64,000 nucleotides of DNA from Pholiota molesta. Taxonomy: Eukaryota; Basidiomycota; Agaricomycetes; Agaricales; Strophariaceae. Below the pieces are notes generated by a model, which had not been told where the DNA came from, made no database searches, and worked only from the letters and a program-made list of their open reading frames with translations. The position numbers and the translations under genes are program-made. The stretch lies in NCBI GenBank assembly GCA_014925825.1, contig JACGCK010000050.1, positions 1 through 64,000 of the forward strand. The letters run 5' to 3'. Numbering within the stretch: position 1 is the first letter of the stretch; every line of letters begins with the position of its first letter. Shown here piece after piece: positions 53,303 to 64,000 of the stretch.

Positions 53303-55290
53303 TCATATATCTGTTGAATGATTCATGGACAACGTACTTATCAACGGTAAATTGACACCGAAATCCGCCATAGCGGATGTGGCATGCTGTACAAGGGACA
53401 GAAGTACCCTATCGTCGGTGTTGGGAAAGGTACCCGAGGCGCGGAGAGTTCGGACAAGGGTAATTTCGTCGAATAGGACTTGTGCCGCCTCAATCCATGC
53501 CGTCTGCAGACGTTGATCATAGTTGTTAGTACGTTTCCTAATATACGGCATGACTGCGCAGTACTTACTCCGATAATGGGATTGAGATAACCGGTTCCTC
53601 TGCCCCTCAAAGCGATGGCAATCTCAAGAATGGTGCGGGCCGATCCAATTCGTGTCTGCCTAGAAGACTCACTCCGCCCTGCAAACGCAAACGGCCCATG
53701 CAGCACAATAGTCGCCATCTTCAGAATCGTGAACCCCACGGCCAATCGACGCGCCTGCCCGGGCTCTCCACACGGACGATCTCTTGTGGGTCCGTCGAGG
53801 GGAGCGTGGCTGTGACGTTGTCGATCAACGCGGAGAGCGCGGTAAACTCTTGAATCAACGGTGGCAGCGTCAACTGCGCTCCGGCATCTGGGACGACAAA
53901 ATGGGACTGGAGATTAGACGACGACGAATATGATCCAGTAAACGCAAAAAACGGACTTCCGCCGCATTTCCGTGCAAACACATTGGCGCGATCCCAGAGG
54001 ATGGCGGCTTTGGACTCGAAGGCCCAGGTGGATAGTCCCAAATCGGGTGTGGGGCCCCAGTTAGGAAGTTCTGAACAGTGTTAGCTGTGCGCACATGCTG
54101 CGGGAGGACACCCTAATACCCATTATTCAAAAGAAATGGGAGCAAGTGGAGTTAGCAGAGGAATCAAGTAGGAAGAAACATGGGATTACGCGCCTGCTCG
54201 AATTCCTCCATTTCAAGGGGCCATGGGGTATCGATCTTGGTCGCCATAACGTGCGCGGAATATGCAAAATTGGGATTGTATTCCAATGCGGTCGCCCAGA
54301 CCTTGTCCAGGGTTAGTATTACCCATGCGCCGATAATTCGTTCTCCTTCCTCTGTAGAATCGCGAGGGCCTGGAATGGTGTTATTCTCCAACGGCGGCTG
54401 GGGGGTGTTGCCGAACGTATCTTGTGCATCCCCACCGAAATCGCCGTGGAAACTGCATTCGCAAGGTGATATTTCCCTTCGAAAAAACGTCCATTAGCGA
54501 AGAAATATGTCGCGAGAAGTACCTCCGCCTGGATAGAATGTAATATTCTGTGTGGATGCGAGCTGGACAGTACGGTTGCTGCATCTTGGGTGGCGCGGAA
54601 TAGATAGGCAGCTTCGTGGGCCTTGACTGTGGGATCATGTGAGAGACGAATAGACCAGAGATAAATAGTGTAGATTAGCGCTGGCGCTGGACGCGAGGGA
54701 TGTCCTATTGGGTATCCCTGCATCATCGAGGCCTGGAAGCGCGGGATATTAAGGAAGAATCCAAGGTCAGTTGAGAAGGGGAAGAAGCCAGCCAAACTAA
54801 AGGAATAAAGGTGAGAATTATTTCAATAAAATATTTTAAACTACTAACAGAGCCTCTGCAATGTGACGGGGAGGATCTTGGACTGCAGAAGTCGCATTTG
54901 AGGCAGGAGCTCTACGTCTAGACGAAAGTTCCGCACCGTATGGTTGATGGAGCGTCACAGAGGTAGACGCGACATCCGGGTTCTGCAGTTCTTGGATCCT
55001 CGCCTCGAGACGGCTTATGTTTTCTTCTAATATTTGCACAGTGGAACGTTCTTGGCCGGTTGTATATTCACAATCTTCTGCTCGTCCGGCTCGATCACAT
55101 TGGGTGCAGATGGACGTTTTCCATCGCATTTCTAATCCAATGGATGGTTAACAATATACCATCCATTGCATTCTAACGATTTACATACCATTTTGCGACG
55201 ACGACAGCTGACGCATGCGCCACCACGAGGAAGATAGCCAGGCGTGCCTGTGCGGTCATCAGTAAGTTTAGAGGAAGATGAAGATGCCAT
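53303..55290 (-). CDS. Zn(II)2Cys6 transcription factor with fungal-specific regulatory domain
   Basis: Nuclear DNA-binding regulator. It starts MASSSSSKLTDDRTG and reads RGGACVSCRRRKM up to a 57-bp intron (about 55195-55139), then KCDGKRP and CTQCDRAGRAEDCEYT: the six Cys of a Zn2Cys6 cluster split by the intron. A dimerisation coiled coil follows (EENISRLEARIQELQ). After another intron comes the fungal_trans middle region, with FFPFSTDLGFFLNIPRF, LIYTIYLWSIRLS, AEVLLATYFFANGRFFEGKY, SVGMHKI, ERIIGAWVILTLDK, ALEYNPNF and a C-terminal tail ending at 53303. One base is missing near 55112, between KRP and the fourth Cys. Short introns throughout. The regulated genes are unknown. Confidence 0.8.
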
Positions 55291-58200
55291 GTTTTTCTTC
55301 TGGTGTATTGAGTGGGGAGGAATAAGCGTGCTGTAAGAGGTGGAATATACGAGAGTAAATGAAGACAATACCTCGACGTGAATCATCCATTGCTTTTAAG
55401 TAACCTCCCGCCCCCGCCTCTTTGCTAAACGGAGAAAAGCAAGGCATGTATGATTCGCCGAAGGAGGGTAATGGGTGTTCCTGACAAAGACTCTGAATCA
55501 TAGTGCAAATTTCAGACGAGGTCGGAGCGGCGCGCTGTGCGTAGCCTCGGAACAGGGGAACAGATGAGGTGTTTGACAAGGGATCTGAATCACTAAGCAG
55601 TGAGTCATCAAAAGCATGATTAGAGTTAACGAAGAATAACAAGTATGCATAAAGCATTTCGATACAACGCGGAGAAAGCAGAAGTAGTGTAAGTATGTTG
55701 TGGTCAGGCGAAAAACGCGATGCTATGAACCGATCTCAACCGATCTAAATCCGGTTGATATCTGATCGTAATCGGGTGTGATCGGCATCAGCGCGCCAAC
55801 TTCAACCATTGAGCGCTATTTATTCAACTTCTCATTTTTCACCTGTACAGTCATGGGTAGTTCTGCTACTTTCATGCGAAACGAGTCGTACGCAATATTC
55901 TCTATCAGATTTGAATGAATGTATAATCATCGAATATTACCACTAATTATCAAAAGCTCCTACTCTGTCGGACGTTCGAGAATGTTCTCAGGATCCGACA
56001 AAGTTGGCATTCAATACGCGTCATAGCTTAGCGCTTAACGAGCAAGCAGAATATTCATCGTCAGGTCCTAGTCCGTGCAGTGGAAACAATACCAATATTG
56101 AATGGTAGAAACGAAAGCCATTTATGAAATAAAGGCCCTCCTGTTGATAGGAAAGGTGTTTGAGGACGTTGAGCTCAGTTAACATTCAAACGTTCTGTTA
56201 CCGTGATAAAGTTATGATAGAATTTTTCTTTAGCACAGGTTCCGTGTATTCGTCCCATCTTTTGTCCCATCTTTGGTGTCCATGCCACTGGCACTAGGAG
56301 ATGTCGTAAAAAGGCTAATGTCTCAAATTCTGCCATAGGACACAATGCGTCAAAATTTCTTGCGGTGGCAGGTCGCTGCGGCTGAGCGCATTGTCGCCAA
56401 TGACGCGGCCATCGGGTACGCCAGTAACACCATAAACCAGTAATGAATTGTCGCGGCCAACTTCTGGGTTCCCAAATTTGGAGTTGCTTACAATTGTTCC
56501 TGCATGATCAGCAAGCTGGGCTTGTACGGGACGGAGAAGAAACTATCCGACACTATCGAGTCAAACCACTGTTCTTCTTGACTGTATTAATCACGATTTC
56601 GCAACCGCGGAATATACAACATAGAATGAAGAGAGCGGAAACAGATAGTAGATATGGGTCCATGCAGCACTCACTTGTCGTACACTAAATAAATCATTCT
56701 TATGTGTGCATCGGCCTGTCATGTCCATTCCGCCGCTTAAAGTTTGTAAAACCATTTACTGCTCAATAATTCGGCTGTAATTGGTCTGCACAAGAGACGA
56801 TCCCTTCGACTGCGCTCATTGTGGCTGATGGTCTTAAATCGAGCAGACTAAATTTAGACTTTTGCAGTACGCTACGAGTCGGCTTTTCTCCCTGTTTTCT
56901 CCTTCCCCATTCCTGAATTAGTCTCGCATTCGCGAGCGATTGATAATTAGTTGCTTTGAACTCGTGGTTCTGCTCAAGCAGCTCCCCTGTCTATAGTATT
57001 TATGTGTAGCCCGGTAAGCTAGTAGTTCATCGGTATGCCCGATATTTACGAGGCAGATAAAGTAACTATATCGGCCCGCCTCCTTATGACACTGGAGGAC
57101 TACGCAATCTGCGGAATAGTATGCGATGCCAAAAGGCCGCGGAGCTTTATTTTCTGGATGTACGGATGTATTCCCAGACGGTTATTAAAAGGGTACCCAT
57201 ATTGGATGCCGAGATCGTATAGAACTCTAATGCGCTGTGACGTAGTACAGCGCAGTATGTCCCGCAATGTTTATCGGAAGGATACGCGAACTTGCCAAAT
57301 CTTGCAAACGTTAGATCCAGTAGAAAATCGCATCATGGTTAACAAAGAGTTGAACCGGCTTGGTCGAGAGATTATTAGTTACTGACAAAGATAGCACCGA
57401 GCTCATAATAAGCAGGCAATGAAATCGTCACCATGATGATTGATCTATTATTAATAAGACACGCTGGAGACATCATACATGTGTTGGCGAATTACAGACC
57501 AAGGGAAGGAAAGGATTGATCTGGACCAACACAGCGATGTGGACTGATAAGCCTATTCCACCAGTGAAAGCGGCAGTTTAGCGACTTGTAAATAGATAGT
57601 CAGTCTTAATCCTGATGGAATTGATTATGCTGATGTTGGTGGCTGATGGTTAGGGGACAGGTTCCAGAGAAAACGGAAGAACCGTCGATGTTTGTCCGAT
57701 AAAAGAATAGATGCGAACAGAAATATCCCACCACGTGTTGGAGAGACTGGAACAATTCGGAGTAATTTGCCTCGAAAAGCCTATACTGGCTAGTGATAGA
57801 ACTGCAAAGTCCTAGTATCAGTCGGCTGTCCGCGTTAACTTTCATACATGCCTTCTGCATATCGACGCCGATTGGCATTGACGGGACAAGTCGGACACGC
57901 ACTCTAGCTTTGACACTGCCGAACATCTAATGTACTGCGTATACGTAGTGAGCTTAGTGCCTCCGACCTACTGTTCAACGTAGTACCGGCTAGGAGCTTC
58001 AGCCTCAACTGCGCGGTGTCAAAAAAGTATTGTAGGCAAGGTTGGGGGCATCGGTCAGAGATCAGACCGATGTGAGAACTGTGTGAAAATGCTACTCAGA
58101 GACTCGTAAGTATCGGCTCTGGCAATCGTGGGATTAGCTTCAAATAGTCGGTTTATTTTTGGGAACTGACCTGCCGGAGAGTCTAAGAGGGCCAGCTTGA

Positions 58201-60319
58201 ACTCTGACTCTGGTATCATCCAAATCAACAGCAAGGGCAGCCACTGAATACGTCTGCCAGCGATTTCGATATCAAAGAAAGGCACTACTAGTATAAAATG
58301 ACCAATCATTACGCCAAAATTCAATCATTAGCGCTAATCACAATTGTTAGACAAATTGGAGGTACTTGTATCCATTGTGAAATATCCGGCGCTTCAAAGC
58401 ATCCAAGTTGACTCCAGGCGTGCACCAGGTAATTATTGTTACGCGTTAGAGGTGTAAGGTGATGCGCGAATAAAAACTTGGCGCTTAACATCTGTGTTGA
58501 TATAACGAGCCTGAGCTCACTGAATCCATGATCTAGCAAATTAAAGAGAGCGGGGCGATGGCCATTGAAGGTGGGTCTAGAGGACCATATCCGAGCCAGC
58601 CGACAAAACAAAACAAAGGATACCGAGAGTAGCGATGATGCGGTCTGAACAGCAATAAGTGAAGTGCATCAAAAAATCGGTCATAGGTATGGCGAATACA
58701 ATGACAACTGATGCATGATGGGTCAAATATCAAGGGGTAGTCTGCAGGAAGTATCATAAAAGGGAGTTATTAGCGACAAGCCCCTCGACAGTATTTTAGT
58801 ATGTCGGGATACGTCTGATGAACAGCGTTGAACTTGAAAGTATGGGATCAGAGGGTAAAAAAATTCTTTGAAGAGCTGAAAGAGCTGCCACGTTCCATGA
58901 AATAATAGAACACGCACTTATTGCGATTTTCATAAATGATGGCACTTCGAAATAAAAAAGTTAAACATGGCAGTTGGCTGTGTGACAGATTACGTCAGCA
59001 ACAAAGTCACTCATTGAGTCCATCCCGCCTCCCGCACCCACCTCTTGCCCGCATCCCTTTCTGCATGGCCGCGTGCCCCTCCCCTCCAATGAGGGATGTG
59101 GGCCGGCTATTCTTTCGACCATGAATGGACGATGCGACGATGAACGCGATGACGATGGAACACGGCGAGACACACCAACGACGCGACGCAGACGACGCGC
59201 CACAGACGACGCGACACGGACGACGCGACACGGACGAGGACACCACGGATGGCACCGCCAAGCGAACAATGGGAGACGTGGAGGATGATGCGACGCCTGC
59301 AGACGATGACACGAAAGGCGGGGGGATGCAGACAGTGCCAGGGCAGTGGGATGGCGGGGGATGTGGATGGCGACGCGGGCGATGGAACATCCATACGGAC
59401 GGTGGCCCGTGGGCGACCCCACTATGTGGACAGCGACCCCTCAGCCGTCTGCATACACAATGAGTGCTGCAATTGCAGCCTCTGCGGTTTGCAGACGCTT
59501 GAGGGAGTCTACCTAACGGTTTCGAGACCCCAGAAACCCACCGGACCTGCTACCCAAACCTCTCAAAACCCATACCATTATGCATGGGTGGCGGGTAAGG
59601 GTTGGGAACTGAGTACTGACCTCCGAGACCCGGGGGTTAGCCCATGTTGCAATCCATACCGTCTTGATACCGTCTAGACTCTATACAAACAATGGTGCTG
59701 TAATTTTGCAGCATGTGCGGTGTGCAGGTGTTATTGTTCATTGGTCAATCATTTACATACAATATTTTAGTGATATGTTAGCTAATCAACATTGAAATCA
59801 GTGGAGAGTGCGGGCAGGAAGCCAGGGTTACTGCATCTGCACCTCGGACGCGACGCGCGAGGCAGGGCATGGCTGGGTCACAAGGAGTCACATAATTCAC
59901 ACGGCTTTGGCAGCCCCGAACTTGAAAACTTTTCTTTTCAAAGTGTCATCATTTATGAAAATCGCAATAACTGCGAGGATCGTAGGAACGTCCCAACTCT
60001 GATCGGAGTTGGCAAATTGATCCGGTATTTATCGAGCTTAAGTCTTGACTTACCCAAGTCCAATGAGAACGGCTGAGGCCTCTGGTACGCGGAGACTGTC
60101 CTTATCGTCACGTGCCTGTGAGCCATGGCGTACTCACGGCCGTTCTGCCCAAGAGCTGAACCGTGCGCCGGGATTATCGATAACCCGCCTGGCCTACAAA
60201 ATTTCCCAAAGGTCACAGGCCCCTTGACTCTCTCTTCTCATCGTCAGTCTCAGTTCCAGAGGCCGTATTTCTTCGCTACTATTCACTTCGTCATCGTTCC
60301 TCACAATATATTATGCCTG
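55291..60319. other. Five-kilobase interval without a recognised gene
   Basis: Frames are short and unlike known families: one of 116 codons at 57035-57385 (+), and two of 89 and 96 codons at 58055-58611 (-) that share a style and could be exons of one unrecognised gene. From 59.1 to 59.4 kb a GACGACGC/GACACGG-type repeat gives long Asp/Thr- or Arg-rich frames. Imperfect copies of TGCTG-AATT-GCAGC-CTGCGGT-TGCAG lie near 59465 and 59690 and could be ends of a solo terminal repeat. The 5' part of the DIRS-like element probably lies in the last few hundred bases. Confidence 0.4.
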
Positions 60320-61704
60320 ATGAATCCTTCGAAGTCATCGAACATCCCGTCAGAACCCCCCGGTCTTCTAGAACGACTTCAGGAACCGGTACCCGAGGTA
60401 ATCAAGCCGCCTCGGTTGCTGGATCGCCTGCAGGACCCATCAATCAAAGAAGCTCGAGAAGCGAACCAGTCGGAGGATACGGTGCCGAGCCTGCTCCGCC
60501 GACTGCGGCCACCGAGCATCCCCCTGCTGGACAGGTTGAGCATCAACGACGCATCGAAGAACTCGACGGAATCGTTGACCGCTTCCGTTCGGGCCAACTC
60601 AACAAGCCGAAAGCGATCGCGCTCGTCCTTCGAGCAATCGAATACGACCCAGACTCAAGCGACCGTGCCCAAGAGCAGGCGCTTGAACTCTACCTTTCGG
60701 CCATCAACTCCCACGAAACGGCCCTTACTGAGTCGGCTAGGCGAGGCGCCCCATATGGAGAACAGCTTGGCGAAGAACGACAGGTCGCGGGAGAACTCCT
60801 CGAACCCCAGCGTGATCCCGATGTCGATCGCCGAGTCAATGACCTCCTCAGTGAGCTCTCTGCCAAATCAGTCGCCGCCGATCCTGGAGACGACGACGAT
60901 GGAGATAGATCCTCCAAACGCCCACGACTCGCATTATCCGACATGCCTTGGTACAAGGACGAACTCGAGAACAGAGAGTCCGATAACCCTATCTGTCGAA
61001 AGAATCGAGAACTCCTTGCCTTGTTCGCCCGCGACATCCCTCAAGTCAAGTTCTGGATCAGGAACTCAGCCCACGCCCCTTCCGGCTTCCCCACATCCCA
61101 GTGGGAGCGCATCATCCGCGGGGAAGCCGTCGACCTCAACGCGGTCTTCAGTAATCTCCACCGAACTGAGCCTGCTAAGGAGAATGTCGGCCGCGTGGGA
61201 GATACTCAGATCACCTTCGGGTTGGCTGAACCGAAGAAACGGATCGAAACTGCCGGTGACTGGATCTCGGCGTGGAATCGGGTCGTCCAAGCCACGAGGT
61301 TCGTTTTCAGACACCGCGAACAGGAACTCCGGAGCTACGGAGACTACATCGAGAGCCTCTTCGCAGCCAAAATCGTTGCCACCCACCCGCGCATCATCAT
61401 GTTCGACATCGCCGTTCGAAATGAAGTCGCTGGTGGACAACGGAGCGTCCTCTTCGACGCGTCATCACGCTTCCACCACCTCTACGCCGCTATCGTCGCG
61501 GCTGACGGGGTCGAAGCCAAAGGTCGATCAGGAACGCGGGGTCAGTCCGGAGGCTCTTCTAAAAATAACAAGCCCACCGTCTGCCACCGTTTCAATTCCG
61601 CTGCCGGATGCAACTCGACTGACTGCAGATTCCAACACGCCTGCCGCATCTGTCGCTCGACCGACCACTCCAGCGAGAAGTGCGACAGGCGTGGGAGGCA
61701 GTAA
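60320..61704 (+). CDS. Gag-like protein of a DIRS-like retroelement
   Basis: Nucleocapsid-type protein. The natural N-terminus is read from the ATG at 60320 (MNPSKSSNIPSEPPGLLERL) and has repeated PPGLLERL/PPRLLDRL/PLLDRL units. Near 60535 it must pass into the frame of an ATG at 60313 to give EHQRRIEELDGIVDRF, ALELYLSAINSH, the RSSKRPRL basic patch, KFWIRNSAHAPSGFP and the C-terminal zinc fingers: CHRFNSAAGC...C...H, then a canonical CX2CX4HX4C knuckle (CRIC..H..C). It ends GRQ at 61704. A one-base loss near 60535 would explain the frame change. Both frames stay open for 1.4 kb, a by-product of GC-rich codon use, though overlapping frames are also usual in DIRS elements. Confidence 0.75.
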
Positions 61705-63543
61705 ACTCGCCTTTGGCGCCATCCCGCGGTACCTCCGATACAACGTATGGACGGACGAACACTCTTCGTCCCTCCCTTCCACCGCTGAGTGGACCGAGAC
61801 CGCAGAACCCCTACCTCCCGTCCCTCCCCACGAACTCAACAACCCAATCGCCCAGAAGACAATTTCAGAAAACCCACACCTTTTTTCCGTCACCACCCCC
61901 ATCAATGTCGACGTCTTCGAACGCCTGCTCGCTTCCCACCCCAACCAGCCCTTTGTTCAGTCGGTGTGCCGCGGTCTGCGCGAGGGTTTCTGGCCATGGG
62001 CTGACACCCACATCGGCGAGTACCCCACCACTCACTCTGAAGACCGGGGCCCCCCCACAGACGAAGCGAAGGCTGCCTTTTTGCGTGCCCAACGCGACAT
62101 CGAGATCGCGAAAGGGCGTTTCTCGCCCTCCTTCGGACCCACTCTCCTCCCTGGCATGTATTGCATGCCCATCCACGCAGTACCGAAGCCTCACTCCTCC
62201 GATTTCCGTTTGGTCACCGACCATAGTGCCGGGCGTTTCTCTCTGAATAGCATGGTCGATACCGAGCGGATCCGTGGCTGCCCTCTAGATAACATGCGGC
62301 ATATCGGAGAACATCTCCTCGAACTCAGGCGCACGTACGACAGCCGCCCGCTGGTCATGTTCAAGTCCGACATCGCTGAGGCATATCGCCTCATCCCTAT
62401 GCACCCTATCTGGCAGCTCAAACAGGCAGTCTTCATCGACGACGAGGGTCACATAGACCGCCGCAACTGCTTCGGCAATTCCGCGTCAAACAGGAACTTT
62501 GTGTCCGTCAATGCTCTCGTGGCGTGGATTGTCAAATACGTCAAGAGCATATTGGGTATCTTTACCTACGTCGACGACTCGTCAGGCGCCGAGTTCGCCG
62601 ACCAGCTATCTTACTATGCCCTTACCGCAAGCTCATGCCGTCCAAGCAGGTAGCACTCTTGGAGGTCTGGGACGAGCTCGGTATCCCCCATGTGGAGAAG
62701 AAACAGGTTTTCGGGTCGCCGCTCACGATCATAGGCATTGACGTCGACCCCAACAACATGACGCTTACACTTCCCGCCGAGTCTCGCCTCTCCCTGCTGG
62801 AAGAGCTCCGTTTCTGGGGATCCAAGCCGACAGGACGCTCCAACGGCGCATTCAAACTGAAGAAGTGGCAGGTACTCGCCGGTTGGGTAAACTGGGCGCT
62901 TAACGTGTACCCGCTCCTTCGGCCCGCGCTTAACAATGTCTACCCCAAAATTGCTGGGAAGTTAGCTCCGCGGGAGCGTATCTGGGTGAACAACGCCGTC
63001 CGCGAGGACTTCAACTGGGCAGCCGACCTTATCGAACATTCTTCCGGTGTTCGTTTGCTGAAATCCACTTCCTGGGACCCCTCGCTCGCCGACGTCACCA
63101 TTTATTGCGACGCATGTCTTGATGGCTTAGGTTTTTGGTTCGCTGACCACCGAGTCGGGTACTATTCTCCAGTTCCCATGAACGTCCCGGTCGACCTCAT
63201 CTTTTTCTTTGAAGCCCTCAGCGTCACTTCTGCCGTTCACCGCGCTCACCTTTCCTCCCCGAACGGCTCTCGCATTGTTGTCTACACCGACAACATGAAC
63301 ACGGTCAATATATTCAACTCCCTACACTGCCAGCCTGCCTACAACCGCCTCCTCCGTTTCGTCGTCGACATCCTCGTTCAGGGCGATCACGACCTTCGCG
63401 TACTCCACGTCCCCGGAGAAGAAAATGAGGTGGCCGACGCCATTTCTCGCCAGGCCTTTGGCAAGGCCATTGACTTGGTTCCCGGTCTGCAACTCCTCGA
63501 CTTTCAACCCCCTCCATTGGCGCTGGGGGCAGCACGAAAATGA
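61690..63543 (+). CDS. Reverse transcriptase-RNase H of a DIRS-like retroelement
   Basis: Lies +1 relative to Gag and is first recognisable at KLAFGAIPRYLRY. RT blocks: GMYCMPIHAVPKPHSSDFRL, VTDHSAGRFSLNS, FKSDIAEAYRLIPMHP and the catalytic TYVDDS. One base is missing near 62620 (CCC for CCCC), after which the chain continues SKQVALLEVWDELGIP, IIGIDVD and GWVNWALNVYPLLRP. The RNase H domain follows with its acids: IYCDACLDGLGFW, FFEALSV, VVYTDNMNTVNI and NEVADAISR. No DDE integrase and no aspartic protease were seen, as expected when a tyrosine recombinase inserts the cDNA circle. Stop TGA at 63541-63543 overlaps the next start. Confidence 0.88.
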
Positions 63544-64000
63544 GCATCAGGTCTTCCGTCCGGTCCAGGCAACCCGTGCGGGAAGTCTGGACCCACGAGC
63601 GCTTAGTGCGCGAGCGCGCTATCGCCCTCGGCCACGCCATCGACACCTCGACGTGGAAATCTTATGGTTCTGCCCTCAATTCTTACCTTGAGTTCATTCG
63701 CCTCCACAACATGCCTTTGGAACCCACCAAAGACACCCTTTCCCTCTACACGGTCTGGATGTGCCACCACATCCAGCCTGATTCCGTCGACTCATACCTG
63801 TCCGGCATCTGTCAACAGCTCGAACCCTACTTCCCGGACGTCCGCGCGAACCGCAGGTCGGAGCTTGTCTCTCGCTCACTACAGGGCTGCATGCGCCTCC
63901 GCAACACCCCTCCAATGCGTAAGCGCGCGCTTACCCTTGATGACCTCGAGAAGGCACTTCGCCATTATGGCTCTTCCCCCCATCTCGACGACAAACTGTT
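63540..64000 (+). CDS. Tyrosine recombinase of a DIRS-like retroelement (N-terminal part, cut by window end)
   Basis: The ATG at 63540 overlaps the RT stop as ATGA, so translation may be coupled. The frame is open to the window edge. It reads ERAIALGHAIDTSTWKSYGS, LNSYLEFIRLHNMPLEPT, LSLYTVWMCHHIQPDSVDSY, MRLRNTPPMRKRALTLDDLE: the four-helix SAM-like core-binding domain of XerC/D- and Cre-type recombinases followed by the linker into the catalytic domain. The R-H-R-Y catalytic residues would lie beyond the window. This gene identifies the element as a DIRS-type rather than an LTR retrotransposon. Confidence 0.8.
   Translation, partial: MSIRSSVRSRQPVREVWTHERLVRERAIALGHAIDTSTWKSYGSALNSYLEFIRLHNMPLEPTKDTLSLYTVWMCHHIQPDSVDSYLSGICQQLEPYFPDVRANRRSELVSRSLQGCMRLRNTPPMRKRALTLDDLEKALRHYGSSPHLDDKL

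Noticed and set aside
59007..59463. Asp/Thr-rich and Arg-rich frames near 59.2 kb as a gene
   Set aside because: They come from a GACGACGC/GACACGG simple repeat and appear in several frames on both strands.
60125..61690. An unbroken second frame across Gag as a separate Ser-rich protein
   Set aside because: Only its first part (LLERL/LLDRL repeats) looks like protein; the rest is Ser/Thr/Pro low complexity expected from shifted GC-rich codons.

Overview
The window looks like a piece of nuclear genome from a wood-decaying Agaricomycete (white-rot basidiomycete). Evidence: four secreted class II peroxidase genes, a GMC aryl-alcohol-oxidase-type gene, a class I hydrophobin, a CaaX-type mating pheromone precursor, genes cut by many 50-65 bp GT-AG introns, and a DIRS-like tyrosine-recombinase retroelement. 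No genus can be named from sequence alone.

Layout. 0.8-2.2 kb: exons of a minus-strand gene, tentatively a neurofibromin/IRA-type RasGAP fragment. 3.7-4.0 kb: a coding-looking remnant. 4053-4727: a 675 bp terminal-repeat retrotransposon in miniature (TRIM) with two 255 bp LTRs identical by eye, a CCTGC target duplication, and a tRNA-like sequence inside each LTR. 5.9 kb: a 63-residue mating pheromone precursor ending in CVVA. 10.9-21.8 kb: two minus-strand peroxidases (P1, P2), each with about 2 kb of related upstream DNA, around one GMC oxidase. 22.2-28.7 kb: a very long PH-domain protein, probably a single gene. 28.7-30.9 kb: tandem repeat array. 32.7-34.2 kb: three related copies of a small secreted Cys-rich gene. 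34.6-36.1 kb: F-box-like gene. 36.2-36.7 kb: hydrophobin. 38.0-39.5 kb: peroxidase P3. 43.0-45.0 kb: SNG1/DUF3533 membrane protein. 45.5-46.1 kb: ribosomal P1 protein. 47.6-50.7 kb: peroxidase P4 in an inverted duplication of the P2 block. 51.2-52.2 kb: thymidylate synthase. 53.3-55.3 kb: Zn(II)2Cys6 regulator. 60.3 kb to the end: Gag, RT-RNase H and tyrosine recombinase of a DIRS-like element, cut by the window edge.

How the genes fit together. The GMC oxidase would make H2O2 outside the cell and the class II peroxidases would use it. All four peroxidases keep two of the three Mn-binding acids (E36 and D175, position 40 is Ser) and lack the exposed catalytic Trp, so they fit the atypical Mn-peroxidase/generic peroxidase class rather than lignin or versatile peroxidase.

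Main caveat. Nearly every long gene, including thymidylate synthase (four places) and ribosomal protein P1 (two places), needs one-base insertions to restore its frame. All lesions are deletions, and most lie in short G/C runs. This points to residual assembly error, so frameshift-based pseudogene calls here are unsafe.
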